Shown: positions 31,872 through 40,639 of the stretch, piece by piece
Layout of the letters: each line of letters opens with the position of its first letter
Numbering within the stretch: the first letter of the stretch is position 1
NCBI GenBank assembly: GCA_025927475.1
Contig: JAICLL010000034.1
Span: 1 to 45,701 of the forward strand
Origin: Pirellulales bacterium
GTDB lineage: Bacteria; Planctomycetota; Planctomycetia; Pirellulales; JAICIG01
Reading direction: 5' to 3'
Length of the DNA: 45,701 nt
Program-made: the position numbers and the translations under genes
Notes under the pieces: generated by a model
Seen by the model: only the letters and a program-made list of their open reading frames with translations
Told to the model about the DNA's origin: nothing
The model's database searches: none

Positions 31872-32858
31872 TTACTCCGCCTCGACCACCTGGGCTTGCA
31901 CGGGCAACTCGGCCGTGACATTGCCGGGCAAGTCGGTGTCGATATCGACCGTAAACGAACGCCTGCCGGGCTGCTCGCCCGCCGTAAACGTCAGCGGCAC
32001 GATGTGCTGGCGACTGGCGATCTTCGGCGTCGTGAACTCTAGCGAATCGTCTTCGGATTGAATCGCAGTGATGTGGAAAGGCTGCTTGGCCTGGACCACC
32101 ACGGTCCTTTTTACCTTTTGGCCAGGCTTCAAAGCGCCTAGAAAGATCGACGCAGGACTGACGGTCAGACCCGACAACACCCGGCCCTCGACGTCGATGG
32201 GCACTTCCGCCGCACGGGCGTCGTTGGTGACCAGCGTCAGTTGCTCTTTCAGGTAACCAGGCGGAGCGCCGGGCAAAAGCCGCACGGTCATGTCATAACC
32301 GATCTTGGCGCCGTCGTGCTGGGTCTCGACCGCTTCGGCCTCGACAAATTCCGAGCTGCTGCGGATCTCGCTGATTTCCCAATCGGGACGGCCGTCGTAT
32401 GTAATCTTGATGATGCGTTCCGTGGGGGCGGCGGCATCGACCGTGCCGAAGGCCACCTCGCCCGGCTCAACCACGATGTCGCTGCGAATGTATCCGGTTA
32501 CCTGAAGCTGCACTTCGGCGTAGCTGGGCTTATCAAAGACCACGGTGACCGTTGCTTTGCGCTGCCCGTTAAAGGCCCGCGTATTGAACGTGGCGATAAT
32601 CGCCCCTTCCTCGTAGGTGGCCAGGGTATCTCGCTCGAACGAGGGAATCGTGCATTTGCAGCCCGAGCGAACGTCTTTGATATGCACTTCTTCCAAATAG
32701 ATATTCGAGAGCTTGAAGCGGAATTCGGCTTTGGCGCCGCGGGCCACAGTACCGAAATCGTGGCTGGTGGTCTCGAACATTTTGCGGGCCCACTCCTGGG
32801 CATGAGCCGCCGCCCCGCCCGACAACACCACCGCCACACTCAAGACGATGCGAAGCAC
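31872..32858 (-). CDS. Secreted DUF1573 protein
   Basis: 328 residues from the GTG at 32858, chosen because GGAGG lies 7 nt upstream and because it yields a clean signal peptide (LRIVLSVAVVLSGGAAAHAQ). GTG/ATG at 32903/32900 add residues that are not signal-like. DUF1573 signature: SHDFGTVARGAKAEFRFKLSN (positions ~25-45; split), DVRSGCKCTIPSFER with the Gly-Cys-x-Cys motif, then two further Ig-like beta-sandwich repeats. DUF1573 modules are common in Bacteroidetes and planctomycete envelope proteins and are thought to mediate protein interactions. It is divergent from the thioredoxin/NHL gene. Confidence 0.88.
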   Translation of the reverse strand: MLRIVLSVAVVLSGGAAAHAQEWARKMFETTSHDFGTVARGAKAEFRFKLSNIYLEEVHIKDVRSGCKCTIPSFERDTLATYEEGAIIATFNTRAFNGQRKATVTVVFDKPSYAEVQLQVTGYIRSDIVVEPGEVAFGTVDAAAPTERIIKITYDGRPDWEISEIRSSSEFVEAEAVETQHDGAKIGYDMTVRLLPGAPPGYLKEQLTLVTNDARAAEVPIDVEGRVLSGLTVSPASIFLGALKPGQKVKRTVVVQAKQPFHITAIQSEDDSLEFTTPKIASRQHIVPLTFTAGEQPGRRSFTVDIDTDLPGNVTAELPVQAQVVEAE

Positions 32859-33205
32859 GAACACACCTCCGAGACGATCCGCTCGCGACACCGTTGCCAT
32901 CACTGCCCTCAGCGGAACATTAAACCGCGCACAAAACCCGTGTCAACTTGGTCACAGGCGTGCGATTAGGCGATCATCACCCGGTATGTCCAATTTCGGC
33001 CGCAAACACGGTAAACTCAACATGGGCTTTCTTTAGTGGAAAGCTAGCGAAGCCACGCAGACCAGCGGAGATTCGACCCCGCCGCATGATTTTCCTGCGC
33101 CGATACGTTACGCTAAGATACGCAATCGGGTGTTGCAAGGCCCGGCGGAGAATGTTTCCGGCCGGGGCGACCGGCTGGCCGCAACAGGTTCACTCCGAGG
33201 AATCA
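32859..33205. other. Divergent intergenic region
   Basis: 347 bp between the DUF1573 gene and the thioredoxin/NHL gene. It should carry both promoters. No repeat or RNA stands out; short GC-rich inverted segments around 33165-33185 (GGCCGGGGCGACCGGCTGGC) could form a weak hairpin upstream of the second gene's ribosome site. No sequence motif of a known regulator was recognised. Confidence 0.35.
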
Positions 33206-35389
33206 ATGATGCAGACGTGCAATGACCGGGTACGGATGGGCCTTCGGTTTGCGGTGCTGGCGGCACTGGTTTCACTCGTCGGCTGCGGCGAGCGCGGAAG
33301 TCCGGCCGCCGTCCAGGCCGCGGAAGAAGCCCCGCGAGACGCCCAAGACCCGACCGAAAAAATGGAATTTCCCTATCAGCATCGCATTCCCGCTCCCGAG
33401 CTGGAAGGAGGCCGAGGCTGGTTGAACACGGCGGGGCCGCTGGAGTTGAAGGCCCTCCGCGGCAAGTTTGTCGTGCTCGACTTCTGGACGTATTGCTGCA
33501 TCAACTGCATGCACATCTTGCCCGAGCTGAAGAAGCTGGAGCAAGCCTACCCAAATCAACTTGTGGTCATCGGCGTGCATTCGGCCAAGTTCGAGAACGA
33601 GGAAGACTCGAAGAACATCGCCGAGGCCATTCAGCGCTACGACATTGAGCACCCGGTGGTCAACGACTCGCGGCATGCCATCTGGCAGCGGTTTGGCGTG
33701 AATAGCTGGCCCACCGTGTATTTGATCGACCCCGAGGGCAACCTGGTTTGGAGCCGCAACGGCGAAGTCGAGTTCAAAACGCTCGACGCCGCGGTGCGAG
33801 CGGGACTGCCCTATTACCGCCGCAAAGGCGTGCTGGACGAGACGCCGCTGCGGTTCGATCTGGAGGCAGACAAGGCCCAGCAGACGCCGTTGCGCTATCC
33901 GGGCAAACTGCTGGCCGACGAAACCGGCGACCGGCTGTTCATCGCCGACAGCAACCACCATCGGATTGTGAGCGCCCGGCTCGATGGCACGCTGATCGAG
34001 GTGATCGGCGCCGGCCGTCTGGGCGCCGATGACGGCGGTTACGACAAGGCCAGCTTTAACCATCCGCAAGGAATGGCTTTGCGCGGCGATGCGCTCTACG
34101 TGGCCGACACCGAAAACCATCTGCTGCGGAGAATCGATCTCAACAAAAAGCAAGTGACGACCATCGCCGGTACGGGCCGCCAGCGGCGGTCGTTCGCCTG
34201 GCCCGGCATGAACCCCGACGATATTACGCCCGAAGGGCTGCCGCGCAATCCGCCCGATCGCTTTGTCGGCAAGCCGCGGGAAACGGCGATCAACAGCCCC
34301 TGGGATCTTTGCCTGCACGGCAAAGACCTTTACATCGCCATGGCCGGCCCGCATCAGATCTGGCGGATGTCGCTCGACGAGAGCGAGATCGGTCCCTATG
34401 CGGGCAACGGCCGCGAAGACATCGTCGATGGTCCCTTGCTTTCGCCGGGGCCTTATGCCGAAGGCTATGCCTCGTTTGCCCAGCCCAGCGGTCTGGCGAG
34501 CGACGGCCAGCAGCTTTTTGTAGCCGACAGCGAGGGCAGCTCGATTCGCGCCGTGCCGCTCGATGGCGAGGGCGAAGTGAAGACGATCGTCGGCACCGCC
34601 CGCTTGCGTCAGGCCCGGCTGTTTACGTTCGGCGATGTCGATGGTCGTGGTTCGCGCGTCCGTCTGCAACATCCATTGGGCGTGGCCTATGCCGAGGGCC
34701 GCATCTACGTGGCCGATACCTACAATCACAAGCTTAAGGTGATCGACCTGGAAGAGAAATCGTGCCAGACGTTGGCCGGAACTGGCAAACCGGGCGATGC
34801 CAAAGAACCAGCCCAATTTGACGAGCCGGCAGGGCTGAGCATCGCCGGCGGCAAGCTCTATGTGGCCGACACGAACAACCATCGGATTCGTGTCGTCGAT
34901 CTGAAAAAGCCGGAGCACGTTGACACGCTTACGATTGAAGGTCTTGAACCGCCCGAGGCGACCGACGAGCCATCCCCGGCCAGCTCGACAGAAGGCCAGG
35001 CTATCAAAGTGCCGCCGGTCGAGCTCAAGCCAGAAGACGGCCAAGTTCGTCTGGCGATCGAGCTGACGCTGCCCAAGGGCTACAAAATCAACCCGCGAGC
35101 GCCAATGAGTTACCGTGCGGACGCGATCGATCCGAAAGGGCCGCTCCGCCGCTCGGCGCTGGGCAAGTCGACGCGACTGAAGAAACCCGCGGCCCGCTTT
35201 GAGGTGCCGTTGCCGGTCGATGGCGCGTCGGGCAACGACACGGTGAAACTGACGCTCACTTATTATTATTGCCAGGAGCGCGCCGAAGGGCTGTGCAAGG
35301 TGGGCACCGCGGTATGGTCGGTGCCCATCGCGCTAAGCTCGAAAGCGTCCGCGGCCAGCGCGCCCTTGACGCTGGATGTGGCGGAGTGA
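33206..35389 (+). CDS. Lipoprotein with thioredoxin-like domain, NHL repeats and DsbD-like C-terminal domain
   Basis: 727 residues from the first ATG of ATGATG at 33206, preceded by GAGG. A lipobox LVSLVGC gives Cys27. The thioredoxin-like domain (~65-200) has FWTYCCINCMHILPELKKLE with a C98-x-x-C101 pair, as in NHLRC2-type proteins. Residues ~210-590 hold NHL-type beta-propeller repeats (for example LFIADSNHHRIVSARLDG, LYVADTENHLLRRIDLN, IYVADTYNHKLKVIDL). The C-terminal ~110 residues resemble the DsbD N-terminal domain (YYYCQERAEGLCKVG). Likely extracytoplasmic thiol or electron-transfer role, inferred from domains. It sits 7 bp upstream of the reductase gene, probably co-transcribed. Confidence 0.88.
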   Translation: MMQTCNDRVRMGLRFAVLAALVSLVGCGERGSPAAVQAAEEAPRDAQDPTEKMEFPYQHRIPAPELEGGRGWLNTAGPLELKALRGKFVVLDFWTYCCINCMHILPELKKLEQAYPNQLVVIGVHSAKFENEEDSKNIAEAIQRYDIEHPVVNDSRHAIWQRFGVNSWPTVYLIDPEGNLVWSRNGEVEFKTLDAAVRAGLPYYRRKGVLDETPLRFDLEADKAQQTPLRYPGKLLADETGDRLFIADSNHHRIVSARLDGTLIEVIGAGRLGADDGGYDKASFNHPQGMALRGDALYVADTENHLLRRIDLNKKQVTTIAGTGRQRRSFAWPGMNPDDITPEGLPRNPPDRFVGKPRETAINSPWDLCLHGKDLYIAMAGPHQIWRMSLDESEIGPYAGNGREDIVDGPLLSPGPYAEGYASFAQPSGLASDGQQLFVADSEGSSIRAVPLDGEGEVKTIVGTARLRQARLFTFGDVDGRGSRVRLQHPLGVAYAEGRIYVADTYNHKLKVIDLEEKSCQTLAGTGKPGDAKEPAQFDEPAGLSIAGGKLYVADTNNHRIRVVDLKKPEHVDTLTIEGLEPPEATDEPSPASSTEGQAIKVPPVELKPEDGQVRLAIELTLPKGYKINPRAPMSYRADAIDPKGPLRRSALGKSTRLKKPAARFEVPLPVDGASGNDTVKLTLTYYYCQERAEGLCKVGTAVWSVPIALSSKASAASAPLTLDVAE

Positions 35390-35396
35390 TGCGGTG

Positions 35397-36257
35397 ATGA
35401 CAATGAACATTGCTGTTACCGGCGCCGGCGGGCAATTGGGTGGCGAGCTTTGTCGCCGCTTGGGCGAGCGGGCCATTCCGCTCGACATGCCCGAATTCGA
35501 TTTAACGGACGGCGGCAAAGCCATTGCAACACTGCTCGATCTGCGGCCTGCCGCCGTCATCAACACCGCCGCCTATACGCTGGTCGACCGCGCCGAGCAA
35601 GACGCCGATCGCTGCCGTCGGATTAATGCCGATGGCGTAGGCGTTCTGGCCGAAGCTTGCCGGCGGCTCGATGTGCCACTGGTGCAGATCAGCACCGACT
35701 ATGTTTTTGGCCGTGACTTGAGCCGTCGTGCACCTTACCGCGAAGAGGATCTGCCTGGGCCGCTGGGCATGTACGCCCAATCCAAGTTGGATGGTGAAGT
35801 GCAAGCCGCGGCCTGGCGCAAGCACGTTATCGTGCGTACCTGTGGGCTGTATGGCCGCCGCGGACCGCAAACCAGCGCCAGCAATTTTGTCGACACCATG
35901 CTGCGTCTCGGGCGCGAGGGCAAGCCGCTGCGAATTGTCGACGATCAGCACTGCACGCCCAGTTACGTACCGCACGTCGCCCAAGCGATCCTGTATCTGC
36001 TCGAAGCCGGGCAGTTCGGCGCCTACCACGTCGTCAACCGCGGCGCGACGACCTGGTACGGATTTGCCAACGAGATCTTTCGGCAATCGGGATTACAGGT
36101 ACCGACGGAGCCGATCACCACGGCCCAATATGGCGCGCCCGCGCCGCGCCCTTTATACGCGGTGCTCGACACCAGCAAATACCACGCGCTCGGCGGTCCC
36201 GCGATGCCTACCTGGCAAGACGCGCTGGCGGAGTACTTGCAAGCGACTGCCGCGTAG
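35397..36257 (+). CDS. rfbD: dTDP-4-dehydrorhamnose reductase-like (RmlD/RfbD)
   Basis: 286 residues from the ATG at 35397 (or 35403). NAD(P)-binding SDR-extended protein of the RmlD family, which reduces dTDP-4-dehydro-L-rhamnose to dTDP-L-rhamnose. Rossmann motif AVTGAGGQLGGELCRRL, conserved PAAVINTAAYTLVDRAE, STDYVFGRD, the catalytic Tyr-x-x-x-Lys in YAQSKLDGE and a conserved DDQHCTPSYVPHVA. The length fits. Other rml genes are not in the window. It starts 7 bp after the thioredoxin/NHL stop. Confidence 0.9.
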   Translation: MTMNIAVTGAGGQLGGELCRRLGERAIPLDMPEFDLTDGGKAIATLLDLRPAAVINTAAYTLVDRAEQDADRCRRINADGVGVLAEACRRLDVPLVQISTDYVFGRDLSRRAPYREEDLPGPLGMYAQSKLDGEVQAAAWRKHVIVRTCGLYGRRGPQTSASNFVDTMLRLGREGKPLRIVDDQHCTPSYVPHVAQAILYLLEAGQFGAYHVVNRGATTWYGFANEIFRQSGLQVPTEPITTAQYGAPAPRPLYAVLDTSKYHALGGPAMPTWQDALAEYLQATAA

Positions 36258-36293
36258 TCGCTTGTTGCGCCGCGAGTGCACGTCTTGCGCGCG

Positions 36294-36346
36294 GTGGCTG
36301 GGGCAGAGCCTTGGCGATGCGCCGGTTGGAAAATCTCGCCAAGGCT
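36294..36346. repeat. GCAGAGCCTTGGCGATGCC-type palindrome, copy 1
   Basis: GGCAGAGCCTTGGCGATGC followed by an inverted arm TCGCCAAGGCT at 36336-36346, so it can fold as a hairpin. It lies in the convergent gap between the reductase and the APC permease. Part of a family of four copies in this window. Confidence 0.78.
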
Positions 36347-36427
36347 GCTCGTCCCGGTTGCGCCGTACATGATGACATCGTACACTCCGCATTCCGCACG
36401 CCGAATCCCGCATTAGATTTAGATACT

Positions 36428-36458
36428 GCCGGGGCATCGCCAAGGCTTTGCCCCAGCC
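36428..36458. repeat. GCAGAGCCTTGGCGATGCC-type palindrome, copy 2 (inverted)
   Basis: Reads GCCGGGGCATCGCCAAGGC then TTTGCCCCAGCC, i.e. the reverse complement of the copy-1 core with one change. It lies 82 bp after copy 1, in opposite orientation, in the same intergenic gap. Confidence 0.78.
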
Positions 36459-36472
36459 ACCAGCCACCACTC

Positions 36473-38737
36473 TCACCGCACCCGTGTGGGCAGGATGACC
36501 ATCGGCACGCCGTCCCACTGCAAGCGACGCTGCAAGGAATAGGCCGTCTGATTGTGAAACAGCCGCTGCCACCACGAGTCGCGGTGAAAAACAAGCTGCC
36601 CGGCGAAAAACACCACTTTGGGAAACCGCTTGGCGATCTCCAGGCAAAGGTTTTCCAATTCGTCGACGGCGTCGGTGCCCGTGGCCATGAACGAGGTAGC
36701 CGGCATGCCCAACCGCTGCGAGAGGTCGATATAGTGCCCCAGCGATGTGGCCGTGTGCCGCTGTAGATCTTCGACGGCGCTGGCGCCTTTGAAGTTGCCG
36801 GAATCGACGACGCCGACCGACAAGAACACAAAGTTTTTGAAGTAGCCGGGCGCAAAACGGAAGGCGTTGAGCATGGTGTGTACGCCCAGGCCGCCGTAAC
36901 CCCCGACCAGGATCGCCGCGGTCGGCTGGCTCGGATCGGGTTCGGACAGGTTGGGCGTGCCGGTGGTGGTGACGTTGCCCAGCGTGGCGTCGAGCCGTTT
37001 GAGCCGCCGCACCACGCCGCGATAATAGCGCCGGCTGCCAAAGCAAACCGCCACCAGCAGGCCCGTTACGGCGAGCGTCACATAACCGCCCTCGGAAAAC
37101 TTTTCGTAGACCGTAACACACAGAATGGTCAAACACATGGCCGCGCCAAACACAAACAGGCTCAGCCGCCGCCGCCAGAGCGGATTCCGCCCGCGCATCT
37201 GCCACCAGTGCCGGCACATGCCGATCATCGATAGCGAAAAGGTCAGAAACACGTTGATCGAATACATGATCAACAGCGCCGTCACATTGCCGCCCGTGTA
37301 GAGCAGCGCTGAAATGGCCGCCAGGCCCATCAGCAAGATGCCGTTATGCGTGGCCAGCCGTTCGGAGAGGTTAGCAAACCAGTGGGGCATGAACGAATCG
37401 TGCGCCATGTTGGCCAGCACGCGGGGGCCGTCAATAAACCCGGCCTGCGCGGCAACGAACAGCAATGCCCCCTCGCTCAACATCGTCGCCCACAGAAACA
37501 CGCCGCCCAGCCCGTGCATGCCCAGGCCAATGTCTCCCACGAATTGCTCGGTCAGCACCTGGTTCAGCGTGCGCTGGTCTCCGGCCACGGGCTTGATCTG
37601 CAACAGCAGATAAGCCAGCATCAACCCGCCCGCCGTGAACGCCAACGAACCGGCCATATACATCATGGTGCGCTTGGCGGTGGCCACCCGCGGCTCGCGC
37701 ATGACGGGCATGCTGTTCGATACCGCCTCGATGCCGGTGTAGGTGCCGGCGCCGAACGAGTATGCCCGCAGCAGCAGAGCCACCATCCACACCGAACCTA
37801 GCGACGGGCTTTGCCAGTCGGCGCTCACATCGCGGGCAACCTCGCTAAAAACTTCGCCGGCAGCGCCCAAGTGAAGTAATACGGAGCCAGTGATCAACAA
37901 GAAGTGCGTGATCAAAAACAGCAAAAACACCGGCAGCAGCGTCGTGACCGATTCACGCACGCCGCGCAGGTTGAGCACAATCAGCACCATGATTGCCAGC
38001 AGCTCGCAGTACAGCTTCAGCAGCTTGTCGTTGGGTCCGGGCAACCACGAAAAAGCCTGATAACGGTGCAAGAACTCGACGGCGTTCACCACATAGGGTC
38101 CCAGCAATCCGTAGAGCGCGTCGCCTGCCGCGGCGATCGAGGTGGTGATTGTCAGCACATAATCGACCAACAGCGCCGAGCCGGAAACGACGCCCGCGGG
38201 CCTGCCCAGCAGTTTCGAGGCAACTAGATACCCACCTCCGCCGCTGGGAAAAGCCTCGATGATGTGGCTATAGCAGCGCGAGATCACCACGACGGTCAGG
38301 ATCGTGGCCAGGGCCAGAAAGACCGCCAGATGATAGTGGCCTTGCAGATTGTGATAGGCTTCCGATGGGCCATAGCACGACGACGAAAGCCCGTCGGCCC
38401 CCAATCCCACCCAGGCCAAAAACGCGACCAGAGAAACGTGCTTGAAGACCGATTCATCGCGCAGGTCGCGCGGCTTGCCCACCAACACGGTTTTGACGCG
38501 CTCGGCCAGGCTGGGTTGACCGGCATCGGGACCGCCCAACCCGGTGACCACGCCCGGCTCGTTGACGTCGCCATCATCCAATTCTTTCTCTGAGAAGGGA
38601 TGGGCGTCATCGCCGCTGTCCACGGGCGGCTGCGGTTGAATCGCTGCGCGGGTATGCGGGTTGGACGATGCACCGGCAGTTGCTTTCTCGTCAGCGCGTG
38701 GTGCGTCGCCGCTAGCCGAATTCTCCTCGCTATTCAT
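36473..38737 (-). CDS. APC-superfamily permease with C-terminal cytosolic domain
   Basis: 754 residues from the ATG at 38737 (MNSEENSAS). After a ~90-residue hydrophilic N-terminus come ~12 membrane segments (~95-590), starting SLVAFLAWVGLGADGLSSSCYG and including FPSGGGGYLVASKLLG and SFGAGTYTGIEAVSNS, features of APC amino-acid/cation permeases of the large KUP/APC-like group. Residues ~600-750 form a soluble alpha/beta domain (AAILVGGYGGLGVHTMLNAF; possibly universal-stress-like). Substrate cannot be assigned. Its 3' end faces the reductase across a repeat-filled gap. Confidence 0.88.
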   Translation of the reverse strand: MNSEENSASGDAPRADEKATAGASSNPHTRAAIQPQPPVDSGDDAHPFSEKELDDGDVNEPGVVTGLGGPDAGQPSLAERVKTVLVGKPRDLRDESVFKHVSLVAFLAWVGLGADGLSSSCYGPSEAYHNLQGHYHLAVFLALATILTVVVISRCYSHIIEAFPSGGGGYLVASKLLGRPAGVVSGSALLVDYVLTITTSIAAAGDALYGLLGPYVVNAVEFLHRYQAFSWLPGPNDKLLKLYCELLAIMVLIVLNLRGVRESVTTLLPVFLLFLITHFLLITGSVLLHLGAAGEVFSEVARDVSADWQSPSLGSVWMVALLLRAYSFGAGTYTGIEAVSNSMPVMREPRVATAKRTMMYMAGSLAFTAGGLMLAYLLLQIKPVAGDQRTLNQVLTEQFVGDIGLGMHGLGGVFLWATMLSEGALLFVAAQAGFIDGPRVLANMAHDSFMPHWFANLSERLATHNGILLMGLAAISALLYTGGNVTALLIMYSINVFLTFSLSMIGMCRHWWQMRGRNPLWRRRLSLFVFGAAMCLTILCVTVYEKFSEGGYVTLAVTGLLVAVCFGSRRYYRGVVRRLKRLDATLGNVTTTGTPNLSEPDPSQPTAAILVGGYGGLGVHTMLNAFRFAPGYFKNFVFLSVGVVDSGNFKGASAVEDLQRHTATSLGHYIDLSQRLGMPATSFMATGTDAVDELENLCLEIAKRFPKVVFFAGQLVFHRDSWWQRLFHNQTAYSLQRRLQWDGVPMVILPTRVR

Positions 38738-38882
38738 GAAGTGACTCGGGAAAACCCGATTCGCACATCGCAATTCCTATCCAACTGCCCGGCAGACATG
38801 CTTGCAAAGTCTAAAGCTCGACCGCGCGGTTGGCAATGCCTTGCGGTGTTCATACCGTGCATCGCGTTATCAACGTTGGTAG

Positions 38883-38934
38883 CCCGACGCATAAGCGAGG
38901 GTAGACCGGCAAATGCACTCGCTGACGCGTCGGG
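38883..38934. repeat. CCCGACGC palindrome, hairpin
   Basis: CCCGACGCATAAGCGAG (38883-38899) pairs with CTCGCTGACGCGTCGGG (38918-38934), 15 of 17 positions complementary, with an 18-base loop. It lies upstream of the APC permease. A single copy in the window, with the look of a dispersed element. Confidence 0.72.
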
Positions 38935-38983
38935 GTCCTTGGGCGGGTGACGATTTGCGCTCTGACCTCCGACCTCCGGCCCC

Positions 38984-39346
38984 TCAGACGTCCAGTGGCG
39001 TGTGCCCGACGTAGAGCGAAAGAATCTGGCTTTGTACCTTGATCGCCCGCACCAGCACCCAAATCTGCTCGGGCGAGAATTTTTCGGGATCGGAGCGGGC
39101 CAGCGTTTCCAGCTCCAGCGTCATGGCGGCGTGCTGGTCGGTGGCCACCTGCAGCTTCAGCCCGGCCTGCTGCCAGGCTTCGATCAGGCCGTCGTCATCC
39201 AAGCTGTCGAGGTCGTCGCTCAGGTTGGTGAGCAACAGGCAAAGCCTGGCTACGTCGCGCGGCGACGAATGAGGTTGTAGCCGCTCGAGGCGGCGAGCTA
39301 ACTGTTCGCAAGTCATCGGTACTGTCCCGGCGTGATGGGTCGTCAC
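38984..39346 (-). CDS. Hypothetical protein, 120 aa
   Basis: 120 residues (ATG at 39346; an alternative ATG at 39316). Predominantly helical, Leu/Asp-rich, with LLLTNLSDDLDSLDDDGLIE and EKFSPEQIWVLVRAIKVQSQ. No domain is recognised. Soluble and without a signal peptide. It lies upstream of the APC gene on the same strand and ~107 bp from the epmA stop. Confidence 0.6.
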   Translation of the reverse strand: MTTHHAGTVPMTCEQLARRLERLQPHSSPRDVARLCLLLTNLSDDLDSLDDDGLIEAWQQAGLKLQVATDQHAAMTLELETLARSDPEKFSPEQIWVLVRAIKVQSQILSLYVGHTPLDV

Positions 39347-39453
39347 CGCAACTGTAGGTCAGAGTAACGCAGCGATGCTCTTGCTGGCCGGCGCGCTCGG
39401 TTCAGCCGGTACAATCGACACGCGCGGACCTGCTGAGCAGCGACAGGGTCTTT

Positions 39454-40437
39454 TTACGCACGGTCGTACGGGAACGTCAGCGCATCGGCCACCGTCGCGG
39501 CGCCGGCGGCGAGCATCACTACGCGATCAAAACCCAACGCCACGCCGGTGCAGTAGGGTAGGCCGGCTCGCATCGCCGCCAACAGCCGGCTGTCTTCGGG
39601 CAGCAGCGGCTTGCCGGCGGCATGACGTGCGCGATTGTTCGCCCGGTTCCGCTCGACAAGCACGGCCGCATCCAGCAACTCGTGATAGCCGTTGGCCAGC
39701 TCGATGCCATCGACATAGAGCTCAAACCGTTCGGCGACCGCCGGCGGGCCGGGCCGCACCCTGGCCAACGCCGCCTGGCTGGCTGGATAGTCGTAGAGAA
39801 TCGCCGGGCGAGAGAAACCTAGCCGCGGCTCGACCAGTTCCACCAATAGCAGATCGAGCCAGCCGTCGCGGTCGTCGGCCAGCAGGCTTTCGGGCGCGGT
39901 CACGCCACATCGTCGCGCAGCGTCGGCAAGCGCCGATCCACGCGCCGTGTGCGGATCGACTCCGGCGTGCCGCTCGAACGCTTCTTGATAGCTGATCGCT
40001 TCCGCCGCGCCACGCTCAAGCGACGCCTCAGCGAAATCGCTCAGCAGACGCATCCCTTCGGCCAGCCCGTCGCCGCCGCGATACCATTCGACCAGCGTAA
40101 ACTCCGGATTATGCAGCCGGCCTTGCTCGTCCTGACGAAACGCATGAGCGATCTGAAAAATCGCCTCGCCGCCGGCCGCCATCAGCCGCTTCATGGCAAA
40201 TTCAGGCGAGGTTTGCAGCCACATCCGCCGCGGCGCGCCTGACCCGCACGGAACATCCACTGCGAACGGCTCAAGGTGCAAATCCACGACCACATCGGCC
40301 GAGAGTAGCGGCGTCTCGACCTCGATGAATCCCCGATCATGAAAGAATGCTCGCGTTTTGCGCAGCAGCGCGTCTCGCAGCCGCAACACGGGCCAAGAGG
40401 CAGTCGGTCGAAAATCGTCGGAGGGTGGAGATACCAT
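39454..40437 (-). CDS. epmA: EF-P--(R)-beta-lysine ligase EpmA (PoxA/GenX)
   Basis: 327-residue class II aaRS-like protein (LysRS paralogue without the anticodon-binding domain). It activates (R)-beta-lysine and attaches it to EF-P. Motifs: motif 1 FHDRGFIEVETPLLS; motif 2 region WLQTSPEFAMKRLMAAGGEA with FQIAHAFRQDEQG and NPEFTLVEWYR; motif 3 GVALGFDRVVMLAAGA near the C-terminus. The length is typical. It is two genes downstream of nothing on this strand except efp (202 bp away), so the order on the minus strand is efp then epmA, with intergenic repeats between. Confidence 0.93.
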   Translation of the reverse strand: MVSPPSDDFRPTASWPVLRLRDALLRKTRAFFHDRGFIEVETPLLSADVVVDLHLEPFAVDVPCGSGAPRRMWLQTSPEFAMKRLMAAGGEAIFQIAHAFRQDEQGRLHNPEFTLVEWYRGGDGLAEGMRLLSDFAEASLERGAAEAISYQEAFERHAGVDPHTARGSALADAARRCGVTAPESLLADDRDGWLDLLLVELVEPRLGFSRPAILYDYPASQAALARVRPGPPAVAERFELYVDGIELANGYHELLDAAVLVERNRANNRARHAAGKPLLPEDSRLLAAMRAGLPYCTGVALGFDRVVMLAAGAATVADALTFPYDRA

Positions 40438-40468
40438 CGTAGAACGGAATGCAATCCGTTTCGTATCC

Positions 40469-40526
40469 GTAGAATGACCTTCCTAGGTCGTTCCGTCCGG
40501 TTCTGGACGACCTAGGAAGGTTATCC
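40469..40526. repeat. CCTTCCTAGGTCG palindrome, both arms
   Basis: GTAGAATGACCTTCCTAGG ... GACCTAGGAAGGTTATCC; the left arm (40469-40494) and right arm (40505-40526) are inverted around a 10-bp loop. The left arm matches the single arm at 12909-12933. Just left of it, ACGGAATGCAATCCGT forms a further small palindrome. Confidence 0.85.
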
Positions 40527-40558
40527 CACGATCACGCTGGCCCTTCGACCGCGCACCA

Positions 40559-40588
40559 CCGGGGCATCGCCAAAGCTCTGCCCCAGCC
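40559..40588. repeat. GCAGAGCCTTGGCGATGCC-type palindrome, copy 3 (inverted)
   Basis: CCGGGGCATCGCCAAAGCTC followed by TGCCCCAGCC. Same family as 36428-36458 with one base change. It lies between efp and epmA. Confidence 0.78.
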
Positions 40589-40639
40589 ACCCGAAGAAAT
40601 CGAGAATCCAAAATCTAAAACCCAAAATCTGCCTCTCCC

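Noticed and set aside
33272..35044. 590-codon open frame antisense to the thioredoxin/NHL gene
   Set aside because: Same explanation; no domain, no ribosome site, and the plus strand encodes recognised domains.
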